The translations under genes and the position numbers were made by a program. A stretch of DNA of 47,132 bases from a virus. Shown here piece by piece: positions 17,001 through 26,700 of this stretch (positions are counted from its first letter, which is position 1; every line of letters begins with the position of its first letter). The notes beneath the pieces were generated by a model that worked only from the letters and a program-made list of their open reading frames with translations, had not been told where the DNA came from and made no database searches. The stretch is from positions 1 through 47,132 of the IMG/VR virus record IMGVR_UViG_3300025141_000006, one strand, 5' to 3'.

Positions 17001-17261
17001 CACTGGTATGAAGCCAAGGTTATTGCGATTGGGGATTTGGATGTTGAAGCAGAATGGTGGATAACGGCGCAGGTTGAGAATAGTGAAAACATTAATAATG
17101 ACCCCCCTCTTGCATATAATTTATTAGAAGATCGGCCTGCGGTGTTTTATCTCGGTATGCACGCAAACCGCGTAAATCTTTTTGTGCAATATTTTAAAGC
17201 GCCTAAAGATTTGAATTTCACAGGGTACGAGCTTGTGTGGGAAGAGAGGCGTAAGCGATGA
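14076..17261 (+). CDS. Large tail (nozzle-like) protein with an embedded YWTD-type beta-propeller
   Basis: A 1,061-residue protein. The N-terminus (KFAFNGPFGGLNELSPRSRR) resembles tubular tail or nozzle proteins of podoviruses. Residues about 165-425 hold repeated YWTD-like blades: KLYWLDKTQGTLNRSDTDG, EMIYFTEPDAHRISRC, EIYWTQ, KLYILSPG and KLYWAQ, each near a short D-G or N-G turn, as in LDL-receptor class B six-bladed propellers. A beta-rich, fibronectin-like region follows (about 490-640). The C-terminal part (KYIWSHRGRMYYVPENN, TLWYSEPADP, VFTENAAYAIDDAN, GVFYANDRGVYLFNG) again resembles tail nozzle proteins. The likely reading is a nozzle-type tail protein with an inserted binding propeller, acting at the short tail. 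Start at 14076 is the first ATG after the previous stop. Confidence 0.7.
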   Translation: MARRNKQKFAFNGPFGGLNELSPRSRRSMGQPSNSFNMELYGGYLRPRRGYKQLVPNTTESDPIISMHPIPSEDETMHDNVIAQIFGDNTVAFKRLVRAVEGTSSGGDELETLTSGTSDGGTAWAWDFFGLGRASYADSGGWSMIAAGGKSLGIITALRVDDTSSPNKLYWLDKTQGTLNRSDTDGSDSEVLLYGLQSPFSLALDISNEMIYFTEPDAHRISRCKFNGGEHQVIYNKQRDGIHSPQWCDYDGTNNEIYWTQRGGGSFLSGVLKATNVGAGTITQVFDKNTTGLQLERSWRGIALVENGGTDTDVFFVSAGSHAVWKYDKDVDSASMIVALSTPSTRKASPQDIRIDDGSKLYILSPGLYTHSNPFWRGLDSSIHRCDLDGSNLATVVSFGDENAIQAIEFDNANSKLYWAQPVPTSSVFNATPAEPVQTEDMNKIMESASVYAYKRDGGKNYFRKAGLEKPVVHGGVPAIANRINTLEASVTASVGTVFGYRITFLDTFSGLESDGSNEIVQTDSLGSNNTIGSRLAVRVFWNPPPTFHGHLGGTPTDVFADKVRIYRRVLSPSIENDWLLAEELPIDHGEEETATANAADGTTIQLQDIGWGTSGYAANQLAGLTIEIIDPGATATMPAGERAVIASNTQADEAVCTMVGSGFSDSVRTDTKYRIIGSWNDGKGATDLSTGIVVPVRHGVPPVSKYIWSHRGRMYYVPENNRTLWYSEPADPLTARSGAEYVHQASDGSGNFEVLPEKGNITGGFSDGEQNIVFTENAAYAIDDANIDTEGLRFVKIRDMPGCSSHHTIANTDNGVFYANDRGVYLFNGSATVNLTIDVPQTWKLIQKSVWAENTGNLSDAMGMYDPDMRRYFFWFTRIDDAEGLLHRKNRRALVFFLDDGGAIHPWQTAGEGMLSHAWARNPTGDMEMVMGTHNGKIVKLSNEKEEIFTDVGGDIKWGFQLPRVPTTDDTVERHWYEAKVIAIGDLDVEAEWWITAQVENSENINNDPPLAYNLLEDRPAVFYLGMHANRVNLFVQYFKAPKDLNFTGYELVWEERRKR

Positions 17262-17608
17262 GCGTCCGGATCGACAAACAGTTGGTTAAACTGGCTGATC
17301 GCGATCTCATCGATATGGCGAAGAGAGTGGATGAGAATTGCTCTAGAATAGAGAGGGAATTGTTGCCCACTGGCAGCGTGATTCCATGGTGGACAGACTT
17401 GGATATTCCGGAGGGTTGGCTACTTTGTTCTCCCAATGTGGGCGGGCGTGTGTTACAAAGGGGAAAGTATAAAGCGTTGTCGATCGCGTTTAACAAGACG
17501 TTCAACGATGGATCGGAAAGCGATGATGAGTTTCGGCTCCCTGACCCTGACAACCCGCTCATTTTAGGGGTTTTGACCGCAGCACAGGTGTGGATAGTGA
17601 AAACATAG
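17258..17608 (+). CDS. Tail-collar domain protein
   Basis: A 116-residue protein coupled to the tail gene by ATGA. It contains the phage collar-domain pattern GSVIPWWTDLDIPEGWLLC followed by a YKALSIAFNKTF segment and FRLPDPDN, as found at the tips of short tail fibres. The N-terminal 35 residues are a short coiled-coil-like helix. Complete collar proteins are usually longer fibres, so this may be a small plug or a fibre tip that trimerises with other proteins. Confidence 0.72.
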   Translation: MSVRIDKQLVKLADRDLIDMAKRVDENCSRIERELLPTGSVIPWWTDLDIPEGWLLCSPNVGGRVLQRGKYKALSIAFNKTFNDGSESDDEFRLPDPDNPLILGVLTAAQVWIVKT

Positions 17609-17615
17609 GTGAATT

Positions 17616-18728
17616 ATGGCAGAAGGCAAAGAAAAAGTTGGCGACACTCCTTCAGGTTCGGGCGGTGGTCCTCTTGATGGTTTTTTTGATTTCTTAATAC
17701 AGGGACTTCCCGGTCTTGCTATTGGTGGAATGGCGGGAATGAACCCATTAATGTCCCTGTTTCTCGGCCCCACTATTGCCGAAGGCTTGGGTTTGCAGTT
17801 CGGGGGTCCAACCGGTATTGACGCAGTGGAAGATGCATCCAGTGATGAATTACTTCATGGCGCTGATAGTATTATCAGTGGTCAGGGCAACCTCGCCAGG
17901 GAGGGTTTGCCTGGGTTGGGTGAACGGGCAAACGATAAATCATTTGCCGTTTTTGCAGGGAAGATGGAAGGGCTTCTTAACGACCCTGATTTAACTGAAG
18001 AAAATAGAGCAGTTCTTCAAAATATATATGATGGAGCGAGACAGCAATTTAAATCAACTGAAGGTATTCTTGGCAGTGATTTGGCTGGGCTATTTAATAA
18101 TGCGACTACTTTCGCTCAAGACCTTGGTGCGTTGGAAGACGCCCGAGCCGCCCGAGAAGGATTTCTGGGTGGCGAGCAGTCACGGTTGGTAGGGGAGCGT
18201 GATCGATTTCAGGACGCCGTTCGCGATCCCAACAAACTTCGCACCGACATCGATCTGGGTGGACTGCTTACAAATTTAGATAACTCTGTCAACGCGGCCC
18301 AACGGACGGGGTTGCGACAGACAGCCACCCGACAAGCCCAACGGGGTAGCGGGTTCAGCGGCAAGTCTCTGGCAAACTCACTGGCGATCCAGCAGGGTGC
18401 GTCTGACCGGCGACGGCAGAATCTGCAAGGGGTTCAGGGAACAGCAGAAAGCCTGCGGGCGAACCGGCAGGGGCAGTTGAGTGGAATTGAACGGGAACAG
18501 GCTGGATTAGTGGGTGAGTTTGGTGAACAGCGATCCGGTATTCTAGCGGGTAACCCTTTTGATGCTTCTGGATTACAGGGCAATATCTTTGGTGATCAAA
18601 TCGCCAACTTGGGCATCAAGGACGCCTCGTTTGCCAACCTGCTCAATGCGGCACAGGGTAAGGAAAATAAACAGACAGAAGGTAGTTCAACACTCTTGTC
18701 GATATTAACTGGTGGTAAACTCAGTTGA
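17616..18728 (+). CDS. Probable DNA-ejection (internal virion) protein 1
   Basis: A 370-residue protein, first of three consecutive large genes between the tail and the lysis region. The N-terminal half has hydrophobic glycine-rich stretches (FLIQGLPGLAIGGMAGM, LMSLFLGPTIAEGLGL) that could insert in a membrane. The C-terminal half is Gln/Arg-rich and helical (RQTATRQAQRGSGFSGKSL, ASDRRRQNLQGVQG, LSGIEREQAGLVGEFGEQ). This mixture resembles the small ejection proteins of podoviruses that are expelled with the DNA. Start ATG at 17616 after AGGTGA. Confidence 0.62.
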   Translation: MAEGKEKVGDTPSGSGGGPLDGFFDFLIQGLPGLAIGGMAGMNPLMSLFLGPTIAEGLGLQFGGPTGIDAVEDASSDELLHGADSIISGQGNLAREGLPGLGERANDKSFAVFAGKMEGLLNDPDLTEENRAVLQNIYDGARQQFKSTEGILGSDLAGLFNNATTFAQDLGALEDARAAREGFLGGEQSRLVGERDRFQDAVRDPNKLRTDIDLGGLLTNLDNSVNAAQRTGLRQTATRQAQRGSGFSGKSLANSLAIQQGASDRRRQNLQGVQGTAESLRANRQGQLSGIEREQAGLVGEFGEQRSGILAGNPFDASGLQGNIFGDQIANLGIKDASFANLLNAAQGKENKQTEGSSTLLSILTGGKLS

Positions 18729-18737
18729 GGTAATATC

Positions 18738-20771
18738 ATGGCATTACGCGGAAACCCATTTCAATTATTCGGTTTGGGACAGAACAACCTGTTGCAGGCA
18801 ACGGGCGAAGGATCGCAAAATCGCCTCATTCAATCTCAGCAGGCACAGAAAGAGCGGTTGGCGAGATTCCATGAGGAGCGCCGGAAGAAAAATCAGGCAA
18901 CCGCTGCCCGCAAAGCACAACAGCAGGCATTATTAAGCACTGGTATTGCCGCCGGTGGGGCGTTGATTGGTGGGGGAGCATTAGGTGCATTGGGTTCGGC
19001 TGCTGCTCCTGCTGTTGATATGGCGGGAATTGCAGGCAGTGGTCTTGCTGGTCCTGTGGCTGCAACAACTGCGATTCCCGCTGTTGTTCCACCTTTGTTG
19101 CCTGCGGGGCAAACCGCTTTACAGGCAGGAGCTGGGATTGAGCAGTTGGCGGCGAACGCATCAATTCCTTCCACTGTTTCACCCACAACACTTCCGACTG
19201 CCGTTGCGCCAGGAACCCCTGCTGCGACAGGATTAGAAACCGCAGCTAAACCAACACCAACCACGGCTCCAAGCGCTACCTTTGCGGAAAAACTCAAATC
19301 TGGTATCCAAACGTTTGGCCGAGGCGCTTTTGGAAACGGGAATTTGCTCGCAAGCCCTGTCTTCCAGAGTTTCATTCAACGGGGGATCGGGCAGTTAGGG
19401 GCGTCGGTTCCGGAGCCAATCAAACAGGGAGTCAGCAGCGCCGCTGGCGCTCTAGGTAACTCTTTCGCGAAGAGCCGCTTGAAGAATGAGATCAGTGACC
19501 AGACAAAAGGTTTGGTCAAGTCAGATAATATACCCGACAGCGCTCTCAACGTCCCAGAGAACATTGTCGGTCAAGGCTTGAATCCGTCCATTAAAATAGG
19601 AGAAGGAATACAGAATCCGATCACTCCTACCACTGGTGGGATAGAAACGGTTGGCGGAAAAACGCCTTCTCTGTCATTCACAGACGTACCCAATACGGCA
19701 GCGAAAATTGGGTCTGTTACAGAAGACCCTGCCGCCAGTTTCATCCGGCAGAACAACCGGCAACCGGTTCAGGGGTTAGATCAACGATTTAATCCGCCGA
19801 ACCCCAATGAGGATCGGTTTGCATTCGGTAATTCACGGGGCAGTTCGGCACTCAGCGGTGCGTTGATGGGTCTTGGCGGCGCATTGTCGGGGCAGAATTT
19901 CATCGGTCAGGGTTTGAGCCAATCGAACGCCAACCGCGACTTTGAGCGGGGTATCCGGAACGACGCTTTTGATCGGTTCGATATCAACCGGAAGTTCGAC
20001 CGACAGATTGATAACGACTATTACACCCGTGGTACAGAGGCATTTGGGCGAGCAAGACAGCGGGAGCGTGACGAGGCTGAAGCCCTGAACATCGATTTCG
20101 ATAACAAGAATGAAGTACAGAAAGCGATCGACAGAGGGGCCGCGTTAAGAGGTCAGGAGAAGAAACAGTTTGCTGATGATCTAAAAGAAGCATACAAGCG
20201 GAGAAATCAACAAAGGAAAGACGACACTCAATACTTTTCTGATGTGGCGGAAGGTGGATTGAGTTTCTTGCAGCGGTTGGGTTTGGTCGATGAACCTGCT
20301 CCGGAACGGACGAACAAAAGCATGTCCCGTGATCAGGCATTAGCTGATATGGCAGACCCAAATGCTTCCCCAGAGAAAAGGCAAGCAGCGGCGATCGCTT
20401 TGGGATTGTCTCCAAGAGCGGGGCAACCGAAAACCCAGGATGATATAGAACAGTCTCGACTACGAACCCAGACCATGCAGGCAAATTTGGATAGGGTGAG
20501 GAACGCGGAAACACCGAAACAGAAATCGGACGCTGCGTTTGAAAACATCGCCCAGATTATCGCGATGGTTGAACCAGCCAAACCCGCCGTAGGAACCACT
20601 GGATTTTTTGGTGATGGCGGAACACCGGCAACAGAAGCTGTATGGCCCGCCGCCGCAAAACAGTGGGCGAAAGAACTGTTAAAGAGCCTTGATCCAGCCA
20701 GCGAAGAGTACAGAGAGGCAATTACTGAGTTTGATAAATTAGGACTTGTTTTAGAAACCCTAAATGGCTGA
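18738..20771 (+). CDS. Probable DNA-ejection (internal virion) protein 2
   Basis: A 677-residue low-complexity protein. Residues about 25-60 are a charged Gln-rich helix (LIQSQQAQKERLARFHEERR). Residues about 64-135 are Ala/Gly-rich and hydrophobic (ALLSTGIAAGGALIGGG, VVPPLLPAG), a possible membrane-inserting region. The centre is Pro/Thr/Ala-rich. The C-terminal third has charged helical segments (RERDEAEALNIDFDNK, KRRNQQRKDDTQYF). The stop overlaps the next start by 8 bases. Function inferred from context with its two neighbours. Confidence 0.6.
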   Translation: MALRGNPFQLFGLGQNNLLQATGEGSQNRLIQSQQAQKERLARFHEERRKKNQATAARKAQQQALLSTGIAAGGALIGGGALGALGSAAAPAVDMAGIAGSGLAGPVAATTAIPAVVPPLLPAGQTALQAGAGIEQLAANASIPSTVSPTTLPTAVAPGTPAATGLETAAKPTPTTAPSATFAEKLKSGIQTFGRGAFGNGNLLASPVFQSFIQRGIGQLGASVPEPIKQGVSSAAGALGNSFAKSRLKNEISDQTKGLVKSDNIPDSALNVPENIVGQGLNPSIKIGEGIQNPITPTTGGIETVGGKTPSLSFTDVPNTAAKIGSVTEDPAASFIRQNNRQPVQGLDQRFNPPNPNEDRFAFGNSRGSSALSGALMGLGGALSGQNFIGQGLSQSNANRDFERGIRNDAFDRFDINRKFDRQIDNDYYTRGTEAFGRARQRERDEAEALNIDFDNKNEVQKAIDRGAALRGQEKKQFADDLKEAYKRRNQQRKDDTQYFSDVAEGGLSFLQRLGLVDEPAPERTNKSMSRDQALADMADPNASPEKRQAAAIALGLSPRAGQPKTQDDIEQSRLRTQTMQANLDRVRNAETPKQKSDAAFENIAQIIAMVEPAKPAVGTTGFFGDGGTPATEAVWPAAAKQWAKELLKSLDPASEEYREAITEFDKLGLVLETLNG

Positions 20772-23700
20772 TTTTAGTGAACGCCTTAAGAAACGAGTAA
20801 AGCAAATCAGGTCGGAGAGTAGTACTGGGCTGAAAGAAGAGTCCTCGCCCTTTTCCAGCACGCTTTCCGCATTCGGAATCCATGAACCAGGCGCAGAATT
20901 AACGACCGATCAGAAATTAAAAGCAGCCCAGGCAAGAATCGGCACAGGAACCAGTATCCTTGGCGACAATCCGCCCCGTGGACTCAGCGACCCCAACACC
21001 GGACTCGGTCCTCTCTCTGAACGGCAGTTCACCGACACCCCCGCCGGTCGCCAAAACGCATCGCCCCCTGCGGACGTTAATGCCGCTGCGAGGGATTTCC
21101 TCATACAGGGGCTGGCTCCTGGCTCACGGGCTAACCTGATCGCTTCTGGGCAGCATGCGCCGGTGGGTGGTGGAACAAGTGAAACCCCCGAGCAAACCGC
21201 CGATCGCAATCGCACCCGACAGATATATGAGAATATCTTCCAATCGCAGCAGGATATCGCCCAAGGTGGACTACGTAGTGATGTGGCGGGGCTGGGCGAG
21301 TTTACCCAGGTTCCGTTCCAACCAATGGCATTCCAAGCGGGTGGGCGTGAAATTGAAGGACCGCCCGATATCCGCGACGTTGGGGAAGCGGGTCAACAGG
21401 TCAACGAGATGCAGCGACTTATCGCCGCAGGGCAGCAGCAACACTTCCCCAAGGGGCGGGAGATTGTTGAGCAGCCAACTGAATTCCCGACAGGGCAAGA
21501 GTTTTTCGATCCGGCCACCCAGACAGAATCCGCTGTTCATCCGCAGGATATTAATGAACAGGAATTCCAGCAATGGTACGCTGATCTATCGCAACAGTAC
21601 GGGCTTAACCCCAATCCGGATGATCCCACACAATTTTATGATTATCGAAATGCGTTTGCCAACGGTTTAGGGCCGGATGAAACCGGTCATTTCCCCAGCA
21701 GAGTTCCAAGTGGTCCGAACGAGGGTCTGATCCTGAAATTACCTGGGCATCCGACGATGGATAAAACCATCCAATCTGAAAATGAGGCTGGTTTTGAGGT
21801 TAAGGAAATTGGCGGAAGGATATTTTCGCGACCTGGGGTTCCCGCCATTACCGGCGATCCAATCAGCAACCCCGTGGAGCGGGGTATAACCTCATTTGTT
21901 GATCAGGCGATCGGCAATACGATCGGGTTCCCTTCCAAGTTGCTGACAGCGTCTGGTCATCTTGAACGATCTGAAGAGCCGGGGTTTCTGGGTGATTTAT
22001 CCAGATTCATCAACGACTTAGGGTCGTCTCCCCGTGAAATCGAACAAGCAGCCGGTGTTGGGCCGGTTGACGCCGCTGAAGCGGCTGGCGGAAATGTCGG
22101 TGACATTGCCGGTATTTTCGCATCGATCTTTGGTCCCGCAAAAGCCGCCAAGATGCTGGGTTTAACCAAGTCTCTAGGGGTGGGTGGAAAGACGATTACT
22201 TCGGGCAGTGAACTGACCAAAACTGGGATTGCAGCGGAAGGTCTAGGGGCTGCTCCACTATTGGGTTCCCGTGTTGGTGGTGATATAGGCCGAAGGTTTG
22301 GTCAGTTTTTTGATGATGTGTTATTTCGCGGACCTGTTCCAGCAGCAGCACCTAAACCCGGAGGCGTAGTTGATAGAACATTACGGGCGACCGCAGAAGC
22401 ATTCCCTGGTATGGTTCCAAAGAATGCTACAGCAGCCCTTAAAGAGGGGTTGGGAGCAGTTGGGCCACTTGCGCGTATTGGTGAAACCGGCGGAACAGTA
22501 GCGGGGTTCAGTCTGCCATCGTTGTTTAAAGACGCATTGAAGCAAGGTGAAACCGCAACGGGAGAAACTGGTGATGATGTTGGTCCTGGCAGTATATTTT
22601 TACAAGGTCTTGCTTCTGCTCCTCATTTCGTCGGAGATGTACTCTCCGCTGTTCCCAAGATCGCCCGAGATATAAATGCTTTGGCCCGCGCCGACATGAC
22701 GGTCGAAGAGCAAATACAGACTATCAATGATATCAAGGCTGCGGCGGAACCGTTGATGCTGGTGGGTCTACCCAAGGTTGCGCAACGAATGGGGTTGATC
22801 AAAGGCAGTGTTGAACCCAGTGCCATCGCAAAGATGATCAAGGAACGCGACACCGCTCAGGCGCGACGGGGTGAGGTAGTTCTGGCGGATCAGTTTGAGC
22901 GACAATCTCCGGAACACCAACAACTAATCAAGGATCGGGTGGCAGCACGGGAAAGAGGGGATTTGTCCCAAACTGGCGAAACCAAGAATCTTGACCTGCG
23001 ATTAGACGAAACCAACCAACGTACAAGAGAAGAACGCACCGGTCATCGTGATCTGATCGATCAGGTCAGCACCCCGAAAGAACGCCAGAATGTTGTTATA
23101 GAACCAAGACGGGATTTGCTCGAAGCGGCAGCAGAGATTGATCAACGCAAACGCGACGGCAATCCGATGACCCAGGAAGAGTTAACGGAGCGGTTCCAAT
23201 CCCTCAGTGAACAACCCACCCTCAAAGAAGTCAATGAGGCGATGGTTGTAGCGAGAGAGCGGAGAATCCGTCAAGACCAATCAAATAAGCATGAAAGCAA
23301 TGAACAAGCCGCCAAGACCGCCCAAGCCAATCTGGTCGACCAGTTGAAAACCCGCAAGGCGGAAGAAGAGTTCAGCAGGGAGCGGGGACAGGAACCGCTT
23401 GAACAACCCAAACCGGTTGAGACAGAGCCTAAAAAACAGGAAGAGCTGGCTCCTAAGACAGAGGTAGAACAGAAACCTGTTGAACGCACTGATCTTGAAA
23501 AGATGCAGGATAAGCAGGCGAAGGATCAAAATGTACTTCGCGATGAAATAAAACAAGAACTTCAACAAAGTGATCGCCTTGACCCTCAGAATTTTGCCGA
23601 AGCAGTTGAACGGGCGGTCAATAAGACGGGTAACCGATTCTCTGACAAGGATATAGACAAAGCTATTGATGAAGTGGCTCTCACAAAGGAGGACGCTTCA

Positions 23701-26700
23701 GCTATAAAGAAAGATTTTCGCGACCAGCGGGCAGAACAACAACCCTCCGATTCGACCAAATCGGAGGTTAGCGATAGCGGCGCGTTGCCGCGAACTATTA
23801 ACGCTCCCGATTCCCCGGTGGAGGTGACGAAACCGGGTGAAAAGGGGAGGGTGGAAGAAGCACCTGTAACACCAGAGGTTAAAACCGAACCCGCCAAACC
23901 CCTGCGTGAAGGTTCCGAATTAATAGACCAACTCAAAACCCCTGAAGCACCTAAACCGGCGGAAACGAAACCAGTAGAAACGAAACCAGTAGAAACGAAA
24001 CCAGTAGAAACCAAACCCACTGAAGTAGTCAAACCACTGGCCCCTGTCGAAACCAAGACAGAAGTCGTAAAGCCCAAGACCGTTGAGCAACGTGCCAAGG
24101 AAGTCGCCGATCAAACATTCGCCGAGTTAGAAGCAGACCTCATTGAACATAAGAAGAAAAAAGGATCACCGGGACGCCTCGCGCCCCTTACTCCTAAGCA
24201 GATTAAGCTTATGGCAAAATGGGGTGCTGCCCGAGCAGTCCAATCCGGCGCTCACGGCGCTAAGGCGGTCAAGGACTTTGGCGCAAAGATAGCCAAAGCA
24301 CTCCGTGAAAAATTCCCCGGCATCAGTCAGTCTGAAGTTAATAAAGTGATCCGTGAAGCGATGCGATCCGCCGAAGAAGAATTTGGGGTCAGCATCGATG
24401 TTCCCCGTCGCGGTCGAGAAGCACCCACCAACCCAGAGGGTGAAGAACTTCAGGGTCTTAACGTCGCAGAGACGACGCGGATCAGAGAGATCATCGGCCT
24501 GGAAGAGATGCCCGCCAGCCAGAGACGGGGTCACCAGGAAGCAGCGGATATCGCTGTTAAAGACGGGAAGCATTTACCAGCACAGGCCAGACGAACAGCA
24601 GAGCAACTGTTAAGTGGCGAGCGGGGCAAGGGTGACTTCTCTGACTCTGACCACATCGGTATGAACATGGCGATCGCCAGCCTGCGTGATCAACTCCATA
24701 AAGACCTGCGAGAGGTCGATAAGGCTCTGAAGGACGGGCGAACCAATGACGCTGATAACGCCCGACAGCGAGTAGAGGGTACTCTAAAAGAAATCGATAT
24801 CCTCCAGCAGGGAACCACTTTCGCCCGCCGCGAAATCGCCCGAGCATTAGCGGCTGGAAACGCTTACATTAATCGCGACACTTATGAAATAGACACTATT
24901 CTCCGCAGCGCCCAACAGACCGCCGGGGGTAAGATCAGTCAGGCGATGGCTGATAAGTTCACTGACATGGGCCACCAAATTAAGAAGTTGGAAGAAAATA
25001 ACAAGAAACTGCGTGAAGAAGCGATTGCCAAGGATGAAGCATTTGAAAGGGCGGTTGCGGAGGGAGTTACTAAACGTCTAAACAACAGTGCGGTTAGGCG
25101 AGTAAAAACTAAAGGCGAAAAACATTTAGCTAAACTCCACGCAGAACAGGCAGACCTAAAGAAACAACTCGCTGCCGAGGGGTTAAAGGTACGGTCCACT
25201 GGAGGGGGTGTAGAATCGGCTAAAGTCCTGCTTTTGGTGGGGAAACTGGCCCGAAACCTTATTGAACAAAGTGTTACACAACTCTCTATGGGCGAATTAT
25301 TCACTAATGTGAAGAAAATCCTTCCAGACATTACCGATAAAGACATCGATAAAGCCCTCGCCAACCTCGATCCCAAACGGCAGAAGATCGCCGAGAAACG
25401 AGCGAGGAACGACTTCAAAGAAATCCAGAAGATGGCGAAGTTGCGGGTCAAACTGGAAGAGGCCGGTCGCGGCGTGACGCCGCCGGGAGAAACGCTCGCT
25501 CCAAGCACTGGTGAGACGGCGGGTATTAGTGATCCTGATGTTGTTGATGCGATACGGAGAACGGCACAAGGGATTGGATTAGACCTCTTAAAAAGGGAGC
25601 GAATAAGTACTCACGAGGTGTTAGCAGATCGAGTTCGTGAAGAGTTGCGTGTGTTACTCCCTAACCGGGAATTTAGTCTTCCAGAAATCAAGGATGCTAT
25701 ATCTGGATTAGGTAATTTCACGCCAGCGACAACTGACCCTGTAGAAGTACAGTTTGCCCAATTCCGACATGAACTGCAAAAAAGTCGCCACCTTGAAATT
25801 ATAGAACACGGCGAACTACCACCTAAAACCGGTCGCGGTCAGGTGGAGATGACTGAACGAGAACGACAATTCCTTAAAGAAGTAAACGAAGCGAAAAAGG
25901 AGTTGGAAAACAAGAACCCCGAATTATTCAAAGAGGCCAAGGCGAACCGGCAGAAGGGTGCATTAGACGCCGCTAAAACTGCCGCCCGTAACCACATCAA
26001 CGACATGATGCAGGACTTGGAAGCGGGCAAGGAATCAATTCCAAAACGAACCAAATTGGAAGGCGATGCCGAGTTAGCAGACCTCAAACGACAAGAAGCC
26101 GATGTTCGCGAACTGCACCGGGAGACGTTCAAGAAGGATAAAACCGAAGCAGAGCAAAAAGCAGCCGCCGAGAAGACCCTCGACCGTTCGATCGACATCC
26201 TCAAAACAGACTTGTCCAACATGAAGTTGGAAGCAACCAAAAAGGGTGAACCGGTCACCTCCCCGGCAATCGAAGCAAAGAAAGCCCGACTCGCTGAACT
26301 GAAAGCCAATCGGGAATGGTTACGCGAAGCGTTTGCCCAGAAACTGTCGCCAGTACAGATCGCTCAACTGGCTCACAACGCCCGTATCCTGCGAGACTTT
26401 GCTGACCTTCGCGATCGACTGATGCGAGGCGACACTTCAGCCCGCCGCGCACCCAAGACCGAAACCGTCCTCAGTGAAGAGAACCAGGCACTTCAAAACG
26501 CCGTCGACGGGATGAAGAAACAAATTCAGCAACTGCGATCCAAAAAGACGCGGGACGCCAAAGATGCTGAAGAAATTGCTGATCTCAACCGCCGGATCAA
26601 GATCGCCCGAAAGGGGATCGTGGAGCCGCCCAAACAACGCACTGAATCGAAGTGGAGGCCAGGGGTTGATGCGATTAAGACGCTGCAAAAGACACTGCGT

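Noticed and set aside
23962-24021. CRISPR array
   Set aside because: Tandem units have no spacers and lie in frame inside a coding sequence. No other array-like repeat-spacer pattern was found in the window.
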